A DNA stretch of 64,000 bases from an uncultured Nitrospirota bacterium (GTDB lineage: Bacteria; Nitrospirota; Nitrospiria; Nitrospirales; UBA8639), in assembly GCA_937139405.1 (NCBI GenBank), contig CAKZPV010000032.1:186001-250000 (forward strand), written 5' to 3'. Positions 1 to 8,105 of this stretch are shown here, piece by piece. The position numbers and the translations under genes are program-made. Every line of letters begins with the position of its first letter. Position 1 is the stretch's first letter. The notes beneath the pieces were generated by a model. It saw nothing but the letters and a program-made list of their open reading frames with translations. It was not told where the DNA came from and did no database searches.

Positions 1-684
1 AAATCAGGGGAACACGTTCATCTTGCCCAATTATTGACCTTTATGGTCCTGGGCGAACAGCTCGCACATGATTGTGCGCACGCCCAAATTTGTTTGGCTC
101 CTGCACCAGGCATGAAAAAATTCTTGGCAAGCCAGGCACGACAAGAAGGGTATCATGCCCTCGCATTTCAAGGGGCCATTCGTTGGTTGACTCCACAATC
201 TCGACATCCATCGCCGATGTCCGAACACATGAATGCATACCGAAAGCTCTTGGAAGACGCCATTGATCGTCGAGATTTTGCAGAGACCCTTGTAGCAGAA
301 CAAATCATTCTCGAGGGGTTAGGAGAAGCCATTCTCAAAAAAATTGAGGCAGGGCTAGCAAAACGTGGTGCACCATTTCATAGACTTAGACGAATGCTCA
401 TTCATCAAGAAGAAGCTCATCACCAATTTGGCCTCCGCGCGCTCACCGCCATGTTGGAGCGAGACGAGGAATGCGACGAGACGTTACGTGATCGAACACA
501 GAAATATCTCCCCTTAGCCAAAACACTCCTCTTCTCGGCACAAGACGCGTTCTATTCAATCAACGAAGATCCACAGGAATATTGGAACGAGTTTCAACAA
601 CACCTGCCTGTCTGGCTTTATACTCATTCATCACAACCGCATCACTCGCGATTTTTTCCGCTTGCAGCCTGTATCCACTCATAA
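1..684 (+). CDS. ferritin-like di-iron protein (5' partial)
   Basis: The reading frame is open from the first base, so the N-terminus lies outside the window. The visible 227 residues form a helical protein with the spaced carboxylate and histidine ligands of ferritin-like di-iron proteins: a Glu in VLGEQLAHD, an ExxH in QEGYHALAF, a Glu in AEQIILEGLGE and an EExxH in HQEEAHHQFG near base 410. This fits a di-iron carboxylate oxidase or oxygenase-like fold; the substrate cannot be told. The stop codon lies 17 bases before the next start, so it is probably co-transcribed with the glycosyltransferase. The last 40 or so residues lose the helical pattern. Confidence 0.75.
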   Translation, partial: KSGEHVHLAQLLTFMVLGEQLAHDCAHAQICLAPAPGMKKFLASQARQEGYHALAFQGAIRWLTPQSRHPSPMSEHMNAYRKLLEDAIDRRDFAETLVAEQIILEGLGEAILKKIEAGLAKRGAPFHRLRRMLIHQEEAHHQFGLRALTAMLERDEECDETLRDRTQKYLPLAKTLLFSAQDAFYSINEDPQEYWNEFQQHLPVWLYTHSSQPHHSRFFPLAACIHS

Positions 685-701
685 GGAAAGAACCAGAAAT
701 C

Positions 702-1397
702 ATGATCTGGGTGGTTATCCCTACATACAACGAAGAACATGCCCTCCCCCACACGCTGACTTCAGTGTTCCAACAACACGGCGAGTTCAACGTGATCGTC
801 GTTGACGGCGGAAGTCTCGACAACACCCACGATATTGTTCGAACGCACGATCGTATAACCTGGTTGACGGCTCCTAAAGGCCGGGCCTCGCAAATGAATG
901 TTGGAGCAAACTACGTGCTGGCACAGCAAGCTTCATCGAATGACTGGCTGCTCTTTCTTCATGCTGACACACTTCTTCCAACTCATGCCTTCAAGCAACT
1001 CAGTCATTTAGCAGAAGATAGCACGTGTCAAGCGGGAGGATTTCAGCACCAGTTTTCTGGGAAAGACTGGCGACTCCGAATGATTTCTTGGTTGGACAAC
1101 TTTCGGTGTCAGCGCTCACAAATCATCTATGGCGACCAGGCTCTATTTGTCCGTGCAGGACTCTTTCGTCAGCTGGGAGGATTTCCTCTACTCCCGATGT
1201 TGGAAGATGTCAGATTTTGCGAGCAACTTCTTCTCCATACCACTCCCCGACTTTTAGCTTCTCCGGTTGTCACTGATGCGAGAAAATTTATTCAGATGGG
1301 GATTTGGCGAAGTTTTATCCGCGTTCTAATGATCATTCTTCATGTTGAATTTGGCCTTCCGACCTTCACCCCTTCTTTTTTTGCTGATGTTCGCTAA
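702..1397 (+). CDS. TIGR04283-type family 2 glycosyltransferase
   Basis: A 231-residue GT2-fold enzyme transferring a sugar from an activated donor. The protein opens with WVVIPTYNEE, followed by VVDGGSLDNT, the family-typical GRASQMNVGA and an LHADT element in the metal/nucleotide position, then the GDQALFVR and LEDV acceptor-side motifs. I start it at the ATG at 702, preceded by AAGGAAAG; an upstream in-frame extension would overlap the ferritin-like gene and adds no conserved sequence. TIGR04283 members are annotated as arsenosugar-type glycosyltransferases, but no arsenic gene is visible here, so the substrate is open. Confidence 0.85.
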   Translation: MIWVVIPTYNEEHALPHTLTSVFQQHGEFNVIVVDGGSLDNTHDIVRTHDRITWLTAPKGRASQMNVGANYVLAQQASSNDWLLFLHADTLLPTHAFKQLSHLAEDSTCQAGGFQHQFSGKDWRLRMISWLDNFRCQRSQIIYGDQALFVRAGLFRQLGGFPLLPMLEDVRFCEQLLLHTTPRLLASPVVTDARKFIQMGIWRSFIRVLMIILHVEFGLPTFTPSFFADVR

Positions 1398-1591
1398 GAG
1401 CGTATTATTGTGAAGTTCTGTCTTCATGGGCAAAACGAGGCGTTGCTGTTTTCAACACAACATAACGTAAAATAACGAACAACGAACGGCCCACTCCCTC
1501 CGCAGTTTGCTCACCGGCTGCATGAACATTTTCCCACAAACTCTCAAGAATTCCTGTGTCACCAACCGATACCATAAACACAGGAGAGAAT

Positions 1592-1855
1592 ATGAGCCAC
1601 AACAACGAGCCCCTTACTCACACAGAAGACCTTCCCAGCTTTCTTCAAGATTTCGAAGACACAGACCTTCAGCGCTACACCTGTTTTGCTAGTGAATTTC
1701 GTGATCAACGGATGGAATCAGGATCCATTGCCGAAGCTGGCTTCTGGAATACAGTGGTCAACCTCTGTATTGATGAGCGGATGCGGCGGGATCAAGACAT
1801 TCGGCGATTAGAATATATGTACCGGACGGGTGTGGATCCAGATCAGTATAGTTAA
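1592..1855 (+). CDS. small conserved protein, paralogue of the gene at 2255
   Basis: An 87-residue charged, soluble protein with no recognised domain. It starts at the ATG after CAGGAGAG. Its C-terminal two thirds align with the product at 2255-2491: shared elements include RFATEWRDQR/CFASEFRDQR, an FWN motif, ERxRR, RRLExM and a closing TGxDP. The function is unknown. The two paralogues flank one lipoprotein gene on the other strand, which suggests an old local duplication around it. Confidence 0.7.
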   Translation: MSHNNEPLTHTEDLPSFLQDFEDTDLQRYTCFASEFRDQRMESGSIAEAGFWNTVVNLCIDERMRRDQDIRRLEYMYRTGVDPDQYS

Positions 1856-1881
1856 GTTATCCTCAAGAACCTCACGAAACT

Positions 1882-2148
1882 TCACGGCTTACCCTTTTGC
1901 AATTCCTTTAAACGTTCTTCTGCCTTTCCCGCTATTGGGCTCTTCGCGTGATCACGAAGAATGCGCTCGTACAGCTCTTTAGCATGCGTTTGATTCTGTT
2001 GTTGCTCTTCGAATTGTGCTGTTTCAAATAATTGTTGCGGATCTTCTCCGCAGCCCATGAGCATTCCCACGATCAAACCTAAGCCAAGCCATCGGCTGAA
2101 ATTTTTCACACGTAACGACAAAGATTCGAGCACGAATTTTTTTCTCAC
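1882..2148 (-). CDS. small lipoprotein with TPR-like segment
   Basis: An 88-residue lipoprotein. A GTG start at 2148 is favoured because GGAGG lies seven bases upstream. The N-terminus is basic, followed by a hydrophobic stretch and the lipobox LMGC with Cys33, so it is probably lipid-anchored. The mature part (QLFETAQFEEQQ through AEERLKELQKG) resembles one helical repeat of the TPR/YbgF type with the phrase ILRDHAKSPIAGKAEERL. It is convergent with the gene ending at 1855 and divergent from the one at 2255. Role unknown. Confidence 0.7.
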   Translation of the reverse strand: MRKKFVLESLSLRVKNFSRWLGLGLIVGMLMGCGEDPQQLFETAQFEEQQQNQTHAKELYERILRDHAKSPIAGKAEERLKELQKGKP

Positions 2149-2254
2149 AAGAACACCTCCAAAGCTAAGGAACCAATTCCAAGCCGCCGATACATCTATT
2201 TCAAGCAAGCACATTCTTCATACACAATATTGTATCAGGAAGGTTCGATGTCTT

Positions 2255-2491
2255 ATGCATCCTGAAGATGAATTGATCGATGCTCTCAAAAGTTTTAACG
2301 ACTGTGAAATTCGGGTCTATACCCGATTTGCCACAGAATGGCGTGATCAACGCGTGACGGACGGCTCACCTTCAGAAGTGGCTTTTTGGAATTCGTTAAT
2401 TTCTTTGATGGTGGAAGAACGGCATCGGCGCAAAGAAGAAGTGCGTCGCCTGGAAACCATGTTTCAGACAGGACGTGACCCAGAATCATAA
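2255..2491 (+). CDS. small conserved protein, paralogue of the gene at 1592
   Basis: A 78-residue soluble protein starting at the ATG at 2255 with AGGAAGG about twelve bases upstream. It shares with the 1592 product the phrases WRDQR, AFWNSL, EERHRRKEEVRRLE and TGRDP. No catalytic motif or known domain is visible. Conservation of aromatic and Arg/Glu positions in both copies argues that both are real genes rather than chance frames. Confidence 0.7.
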   Translation: MHPEDELIDALKSFNDCEIRVYTRFATEWRDQRVTDGSPSEVAFWNSLISLMVEERHRRKEEVRRLETMFQTGRDPES

Positions 2492-2558
2492 TGCTCTCTC
2501 CTGTCACCTCGCACGGCCTGTTTCTCGTATTTGAGACCTACCACACTCAAGAACCTGT

Positions 2559-3770
2559 CTAGGCTTCCTCAACAACCTGTTCATACAACGTTCTCGTCCG
2601 TTGAGCAATTGCAGTCCAGCTAAACAGCTCTTCCGCCCGTCGACGTCCGGCTTCTCCCATTGGTTGACGCAAAGCTGGATCTCGCATCAATTGATTGATC
2701 CGTTCGGCCAAGTCCTGGGCAAACTGCACTGGATCCTTGGGGGAAAATGGAGCCTCTTCATACTGCTCGACTGGAACGACAAATCCGGTTTCATCTTCTA
2801 CCACAACTTCGGGAATACCCCCTACTGCCGAAGCCACCACTGGCTTTTCACAGGCCATGGCTTCTAAATTGATGATGCCAAAGGGTTCATAAATCGAGGG
2901 ACAGCAAAACACCCCGGCATGTGAATACAATTCAATGAGACTGGCCTTATCTAAAACATCTTGAATCCAATAAATATGTTGGCGATGCGCAGAGACCTTT
3001 TCCAAGGCCTCTTTCATTTCAGCGGCAATCGCTGGGGTATCAGGTGAACTGGCACATAACACAATGGGAAAATCCGGATCTAAATACGACAAGGCCTCCA
3101 ATAAATGGATAATTCCCTTTTGACGGGTAATACGACCCACAAATAATACATACGGTTTGCCAGTTGGAATACCATAGCGCGTCAACACCTCATAGCTCTC
3201 TACTTTGTGGAATTCATGAAGATCAATCCCATTATGAATCACATGCACTCGTTCTTCCTGAACCTGAAATAATTTGAGAATGTCGGCCTTGGTGCCTTGC
3301 GAGACGGCAATAATGGCATCGGCCATTTCCAACGCCGTTTTTTCCACCCACAAGGAAAAATCATAGCCCCCCGCCAGCTGTTCCCGTTTCCACGGACGAA
3401 GAGGCTCCAAGGAATGCGTCGTGACGACTAACGGAATGCCAAAATTCAACTTGGCCAAAATTCCTCCCAACAAACTGTACCAAGTATGGCAATGCACCAA
3501 ATCGGCATCCAACCCATCCGCATTCATCTGCCAGCATCGCTGCACGGCCCCGAAAACAGAATGCAAGGGTTTGGGTGCACCAAAGGGCACTTCACCAAGA
3601 GGGAACCCCCTCACCTTCAGATTCCCCTGATCAACATGTTGATCCCCGAAACACCGCACTTCCACAGGAAGCATGTGGGAGAGCTCTCGGCTTAAATACT
3701 CCACATGCGCGCCGGCTCCACCATAGGTGTACGGAGGAAATTCATTGGTCAGCATCAAGACTTTCATCAT
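2559..3770 (-). CDS. GT4 glycosyltransferase, glycogen synthase-like
   Basis: A 403-residue two-Rossmann (GT-B) transferase. The N-terminus has LTNEFPPYTYGGAGAHVEYL, the acceptor-side glycine-rich signature of GlgA/GlgM-type enzymes. The C-terminal half has the nucleotide-sugar site: LFVGRITRQKG, then PSIYEPFGIINLEAMAC with the E-x7-E pair, then VGGIPEVV. The length fits the short 'Corynebacterium-type' glycogen synthase family (TIGR02149) rather than the longer E. coli GlgA. No other glycogen gene is adjacent, so a role in glucan or maltose-phosphate synthesis is inference. Two consecutive ATG codons offer the start. Confidence 0.85.
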   Translation of the reverse strand: MMKVLMLTNEFPPYTYGGAGAHVEYLSRELSHMLPVEVRCFGDQHVDQGNLKVRGFPLGEVPFGAPKPLHSVFGAVQRCWQMNADGLDADLVHCHTWYSLLGGILAKLNFGIPLVVTTHSLEPLRPWKREQLAGGYDFSLWVEKTALEMADAIIAVSQGTKADILKLFQVQEERVHVIHNGIDLHEFHKVESYEVLTRYGIPTGKPYVLFVGRITRQKGIIHLLEALSYLDPDFPIVLCASSPDTPAIAAEMKEALEKVSAHRQHIYWIQDVLDKASLIELYSHAGVFCCPSIYEPFGIINLEAMACEKPVVASAVGGIPEVVVEDETGFVVPVEQYEEAPFSPKDPVQFAQDLAERINQLMRDPALRQPMGEAGRRRAEELFSWTAIAQRTRTLYEQVVEEA

Positions 3771-4902
3771 ACGTAAATTCCGATAGAACTCTATCCAGAC
3801 AATAATCGCCTACCTTAATAGAAAACCATTAATAAGTCATCTAGTTAGTGAAAAGGGAACTGAGGAATGTGGCCTTTATTCAAACACAGGCAGTGGCGCG
3901 GAAACAATCAACTAAAACTTGGATTCAGACAGAAATACCAGAACACTGCTTGAAGATATCCACGGACGTACTTTTTTGCTTCCTTCACTCGTATGGGACC
4001 TCTACTCCTTCAAGTCTAAAAAAGAGATGTCTTAAATGTTGCGACCCGTATACATCATCCAATGGACTCACACATGCCAGTACTCCAAGCACCCGTATTT
4101 TTTGAGAAAGTAGAGAAGTTGAAAGCTCCCCATGGATTTTCGTTTCCCTGAAGCATCTCTGTTTGGAAGTGTTTTCAGAGTCAGCTGTTCCAGTCCAATA
4201 AGATCCTTAACACAGCTCAAAATAAGTCACTTATGGAAAATGCATAACACAGAGACAGCGCAGTCTGTGAAGGCAGACTAGCAAGGCGAACGAATCAGAA
4301 CGATCGTTCATGATCTCCAACTCGGTACGGTTAGGGCAGGAAGCAAGATCTTCATATTGGTCAAATTTTGGATTTCAAATCTGCAGTTCACATTCTTGAC
4401 TTTCCGAAAGTCTTCAGGAATTGCCCAATCACCTTTCGCCAGGAGACACATAGCACCATCGATTTCCACTGACATTCCACCCTCTAACCCAACAGGTCAG
4501 GGAACTGACCAGAATTTAAGACGTATACAGGATGAAAAACCTTGTGATGAAGATTTCAATATGAAATCAGGCGAGGTTCACACTCCAGACATCATCGCGA
4601 TCATTTTCCCTCAACAATGTGTCATCCAACGGATACAAAGTGCATCGTATCGAAATATGATTTGAAGCTCGATCAAGAATTAAAATCTCAAGATATCTAT
4701 TATCTGAAATTCTGCTTATGGTCTCTATTGCAGAAAACATCAAATCTCTCTTTGAAACAAGGAGCGTTTATTGATTCCCGTACACATAGGAACCTCTGTC
4801 TTTGCAAAGATTCAAAAAAATGGCATCTCATTTGCTATTTCAAGCATGTATAACAGCAAGACATACTATACAAGTGTGATGAAAAAAAGGAGGGCAACAC
4901 CA
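3771..4902. other. 1.1 kb gene-poor intergenic stretch
   Basis: Short frames exist here (for example 3848-4105, 4357-4665 and 4617-4853) but they lack ribosome binding sites, known motifs and protein-like composition. No tRNA, riboswitch or strong terminator was recognised. It may be decayed coding sequence plus the promoter of the lipoprotein gene at 4903. Confidence 0.5.
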
Positions 4903-5814
4903 ATGCAACCTCTACCCATTTCTGCAACTGTTCCGTTTTTACTGTCGGCAGCATTATCTTTCGGATGTACAACGACGCTTCCCCAGCATCTACCCACACC
5001 TGGGGCACCTGAAGAAGGACTTTCACCTTCCTCAGGTTTAGCCTATGGGCGATTCAAAATAGATATAGGAACAGCAAGACCGGTCGGTTTGAGACCTTCG
5101 ACCAACCATGCGCATATCCTATGGCGCAATGAAGTCACTGGGGAACGCTTTAGTCATCCATTACACCACAGTGGCTCGTTTTTCTGGAACCTTCCAGGTG
5201 GACGCTATGAGATCACCGATATCTGGATGGGATTTAACAATCTGTCTTTTGTGAAAGGGAATAGCATTCGATTCCGTGTGGTACCTGGGAGAGCGGTCTA
5301 CCTCGGCACGCTCAGCTATCGGCCCCAAGTTGTTGATCAACATGGGGCATTAGACATTCTCGACGAATTTGAGACCGAACAACGACAACTCAAGCAGCGT
5401 TATCCGACTTTTTCGAAAAAAGCCCCACCCCTGAAGGGATTAATGTTTATACTTCCACCAGAGGAGTGGGGAAGTAAGTTCCTGGACATTATTCTCAATA
5501 ATCAGGTCTTGGAGCCGTTTCTTCTCGACACTGGCGCCACCCATACTGTCATCACAACCCGAACGGCCAGGACACTAGGGATTACGGATTGGACGTTATT
5601 TCCTTCGATGGATTTTTTCACGAGCAGTGGAACGATTACGTCACCACTCAGCCAAGTCGATTCGATCAGGGTGGGAACTCATGTCATGCAAGACGTGGAA
5701 GTGGCTATCGACGTCGATGACCATTTGCCTTATGGACTCCTAGGAATGAACTTTTTACAGCATTTTCACGTTGTGCTCGATCAGAAAGGGCAGCAGGCAA
5801 AACTCATTCGGTAA
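4903..5814 (+). CDS. retropepsin-like aspartic protease lipoprotein
   Basis: A 303-residue exported protein. The start is the ATG at 4903, because AAGGAGG sits nine bases upstream; the longer in-frame extension has no such signal. The N-terminus has a hydrophobic segment ending ALSFGC, a plausible though not ideal lipobox (Cys22). Residues about 50-170 form a beta-rich domain of unknown type. Residues about 195-303 form a clan AA aspartic protease unit: FLLDTGATHTVIT carries the catalytic DTGA, and the closing YGLLGMNFLQHF is the typical psi-loop partner. Single-domain retropepsins work as dimers. Likely role: periplasmic or outer-membrane-linked proteolysis. Confidence 0.8.
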   Translation: MQPLPISATVPFLLSAALSFGCTTTLPQHLPTPGAPEEGLSPSSGLAYGRFKIDIGTARPVGLRPSTNHAHILWRNEVTGERFSHPLHHSGSFFWNLPGGRYEITDIWMGFNNLSFVKGNSIRFRVVPGRAVYLGTLSYRPQVVDQHGALDILDEFETEQRQLKQRYPTFSKKAPPLKGLMFILPPEEWGSKFLDIILNNQVLEPFLLDTGATHTVITTRTARTLGITDWTLFPSMDFFTSSGTITSPLSQVDSIRVGTHVMQDVEVAIDVDDHLPYGLLGMNFLQHFHVVLDQKGQQAKLIR

Positions 5815-5953
5815 TGTAGTCGGCACGACCTCTTACAAAGAGAAAAAGCGTAGCTGACTGAGCGTGGACTTCGTTACGGAAACGTTAGGCCAGTTTGAGA
5901 CGAAACCATTTTTCGTATTCAAGAGTGAGATAGCAACAACTGACCCCGTAAAC

Positions 5954-6292
5954 TCACTTCTTTTTCTTTGGCTTACTTGAGCGAACGGCGGCCGCATAAG
6001 AACGATCAGCCCAGATCTTCGCTTCATCAGGGTCATCGAAAATTTCCTCCGGTGCCATGAAGTAGGACATCTTAAAGGCCTTCCCCTGTTTCTCGTAACT
6101 AAATTGCTCCAACTCTCGTTCAGTAAAATGGGGGGATATGGTCTCGTCGGCTTTAAGATACAAGGAATCATCCGCCACTAACCCAAACATCAAGCCCTTG
6201 TGGAAAATTCCGTACCCACCAAACATGCGGCGTGGCTGTATGAGCCCAAATTCGCTAAAGACTTCTTTTAAATATTCAACGTACGCGCTCAT
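5954..6292 (-). CDS. TfoX/Sxy N-terminal domain protein
   Basis: A 112-residue protein matching the TfoX N-terminal domain: RRMFGGYGIFHKGLMFGLVADDSLYLKAD followed by FxYEKQGKAFKMSYFMAPEEIFDD. It ends in a lysine-rich tail. The ATG at 6292 is preferred over an upstream TTG. Many stand-alone TfoX-N proteins have no proven competence role; only Sxy/TfoX of gammaproteobacteria is well studied, so function here is open. It sits just downstream of the GGCT-like gene on the same strand. Confidence 0.8.
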   Translation of the reverse strand: MSAYVEYLKEVFSEFGLIQPRRMFGGYGIFHKGLMFGLVADDSLYLKADETISPHFTERELEQFSYEKQGKAFKMSYFMAPEEIFDDPDEAKIWADRSYAAAVRSSKPKKKK

Positions 6293-6308
6293 GCTACTCA
6301 CGACCAAA

Positions 6309-6917
6309 TCAAATATGAGAATAGTTCAGGATTCTCCCAATCAACAATTCATGTGTTGTCCGTCTTGTTTCATCCGGATCTTCGACAGACTCAACCTGTT
6401 CGATTGACTGAACATAGGCGTCCGGAAACTGCAAATGCTTCGCACCAAGAACAACCAATTGCTTATACCAGTGATACGGCTTTAGATTATTGCCAATAGA
6501 GGGTGATTGTGCAAAATAGGTAAAACACGTGTACTCCTGTCCTTGATAGTGCAACTTAATTTGTTGATCTCTATAGCCAGACCCCACTCCTTCAATGCGA
6601 TCGAGGTCATTCTTATGATCGTGCTCCACTTGATAGAGGGCTCCATAGACTCGATCAAATTCACCCTCCGTGCGGACCGCGTTACATTTACTCGATCCAT
6701 CCTGCCCTTTTTTATGAAATTCAAGACGGTGTTTATACAGCTCGACCACACCGAACAACGTTGCAGAAGTCACTCGTTCGAGCAAACGAACAGGATGGAG
6801 ATTCGATCCATACGCGAAATAATAGAGCAGCGTCTCACGCCTCCTTGATCTTTCTTTGACGAAGCCAAGCGTTATATAAATCGCATTAAGAACCAAAAAT
6901 ACCGGTGGGCTTTCCAT
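6309..6917 (-). CDS. gamma-glutamylcyclotransferase-like protein
   Basis: A GGCT-fold protein (AIG2-like) with the diagnostic YFAYGSNLHPVRLLER, then GALYQV and a LDRIEGVGSGY segment carrying the conserved acidic residue used as general acid/base in this family. The ATG at 6917 gives 202 residues and overlaps the upstream PPOX-like gene by 32 bases. However the family normally begins within a few residues of YFAYGSN, and a strong AAGGAGG lies at 6840-6846, nine bases before an in-frame CTG at 6830, so a shorter product is quite possible. It may open gamma-glutamyl amines or peptides. Confidence 0.8.
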   Translation of the reverse strand: MESPPVFLVLNAIYITLGFVKERSRRRETLLYYFAYGSNLHPVRLLERVTSATLFGVVELYKHRLEFHKKGQDGSSKCNAVRTEGEFDRVYGALYQVEHDHKNDLDRIEGVGSGYRDQQIKLHYQGQEYTCFTYFAQSPSIGNNLKPYHWYKQLVVLGAKHLQFPDAYVQSIEQVESVEDPDETRRTTHELLIGRILNYSHI

Positions 6918-7431
6918 CCAAGCTCAGTTGATTCTTCTTTTGCCAATATTCTGAAATTCCTCCTTCACCTTTATTCTCCGCCCACTTCGTAAGGACCTGA
7001 CGATCTTCAACATGGTCCATGAAGGGAACGGCGTAGCCACAGGAAGTTTGGACCAAGTCGATAGACACTAAGAAGTACTGTCGCGTCCCTACTGTGGAAG
7101 ATATTTGCTTCGAAAACTCCGCCCAGCGAGCATCCCTCGGATGAAAGACCTGAGCCGTCCCATAGACACGAAGAATTCGTGGCGGCCCTTCAAAGGCACA
7201 CCACATCATGGTCATTCGATTAGATTCAGACAGATGTGCGGCGGTTTCATTCCCGCTCCCGGTTAAGTTCATCCAAAGAATTTCATGAGAGTTGAGTACA
7301 CGAAGAGAATCTTGACCCTTCGGTGAGAGATTGATTCGTCCATCCGGCGCAGCGGTCGCCACAAAAAATACTTTTTGCTCATTAATAAATGCACTCAACT
7401 CATCACTCAATTCTGGAAATTGATCAGCCAC
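6886..7431 (-). CDS. pyridoxamine 5'-phosphate oxidase family protein
   Basis: A 181-residue split-barrel flavin-binding family member. It shows FFVATAAPDGRINLSPKG, the typical N-terminal strand and turn, followed by ILWMNLTGSGNETAAHLSESNRMTMMWCAFEGPP and RVYGTAQVF. Members of this subgroup are soluble FMN- or F420-dependent reductases of unknown substrate; it is not a close match to PdxH. The 3' end overlaps the GGCT-like gene, so the two are probably one transcript. Confidence 0.8.
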   Translation of the reverse strand: MADQFPELSDELSAFINEQKVFFVATAAPDGRINLSPKGQDSLRVLNSHEILWMNLTGSGNETAAHLSESNRMTMMWCAFEGPPRILRVYGTAQVFHPRDARWAEFSKQISSTVGTRQYFLVSIDLVQTSCGYAVPFMDHVEDRQVLTKWAENKGEGGISEYWQKKNQLSLDGKPTGIFGS

Positions 7432-7577
7432 AATTATGCTCCATTAATTCAAATTTGTACCATAGTAGATGATTCTCTAGATTATCGCTAATGACACAAC
7501 TCGCGTCCAGACAAACTCTGTTGTGGAGCCTACCAATAATAAGAACGACTGTTTAAATTTGAAGATATGATTATGAT

Positions 7578-7722
7578 GCCGGGTTTCGGCCCGGCAGCCG
7601 AGCCACTTTGGTTTCGGTCAAAGTGGCCAAAACCATGTTGGCCGTAGTGTGGCCCTTCGGGTTCCCTGTGCGGTTCGCCGACTCCGGCGTCGCGCAAACT
7701 CGCTCCGCTCAAACAATGCGCG
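7578..7722 (-). repeat. structured dispersed repeat, copy A
   Basis: Reverse-oriented copy of a repeat also found at 9423 and 43312. On the minus strand it holds three hairpins. The first has stem TGCGCG/CGCGCA (7717-7722 with 7691-7696) around a loop with TTGAGCGGAGCGAGTT. The second is a 9 bp stem (7619-7627 with 7602-7610) closed by a CCGAAA-type loop. The third is GCCGGG/CCCGGC (7590-7595 with 7578-7583) with loop CCGAAA. Loops are conserved between copies while stems differ but still pair. Chance frames within it are not genes. Confidence 0.8.
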
Positions 7723-8014
7723 CCTTTCTCCGTGTCGCCTGCACTGCTCGGCCACACCACAAGGCCAGGCGGAGGCGCTGGAAACAATGAGACTCATTAT
7801 TAGAGAGAGTAATTCACTAGGTTCAGGCAAAGCCTGCCAATGATTTAGAAACGTCCTCCCAGAGAGCCGAACAGCAGGCGTGGATTAGAGAAAGGTAAGA
7901 AAAGAAGGAAGAAATCAGCCCCTCTTAACAGTCACAAAGCATCACCATCTACTTTGGTATAGCAAGACCTGATCCTATAGTTAAATTTCCTCACCAAGGT
8001 TCAACCGTGGAGCC

Positions 8015-8105
8015 GCATAACAGCAGCGTTCACCGGGCAGCGTAGATCGACGTTGCTTTCAGAACCCGCGCGGGCCACTGCTCCGTGTGCAACGATTTGT
8101 TAAAT
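8015..8105 (-). other. attC: integron attC-like recombination site
   Basis: The site lies directly behind the DUF4062 gene and overlaps its TAA stop. Read on the minus strand it starts with ATTTAAC (R''), then a five-base spacer AAATC, then arm L''. It ends with arm L', a six-base spacer GCTGCT and GTTATGC (R'). The arms at 8028-8040 (GTTCACCGGGCAG) and 8078-8093 pair completely except for three single extra bases in the second arm, which is the extrahelical-base pattern of attC sites. R' departs from GTTRRRY at one position. Length is 91 bases, within the usual range. Confidence 0.7.

Noticed and set aside
7530-7843. Several Arg/Ala/Pro-rich frames on both strands
   Set aside because: They are translations of repeat copy A; their similarity to other genome frames would come from the repeat, not from a protein.
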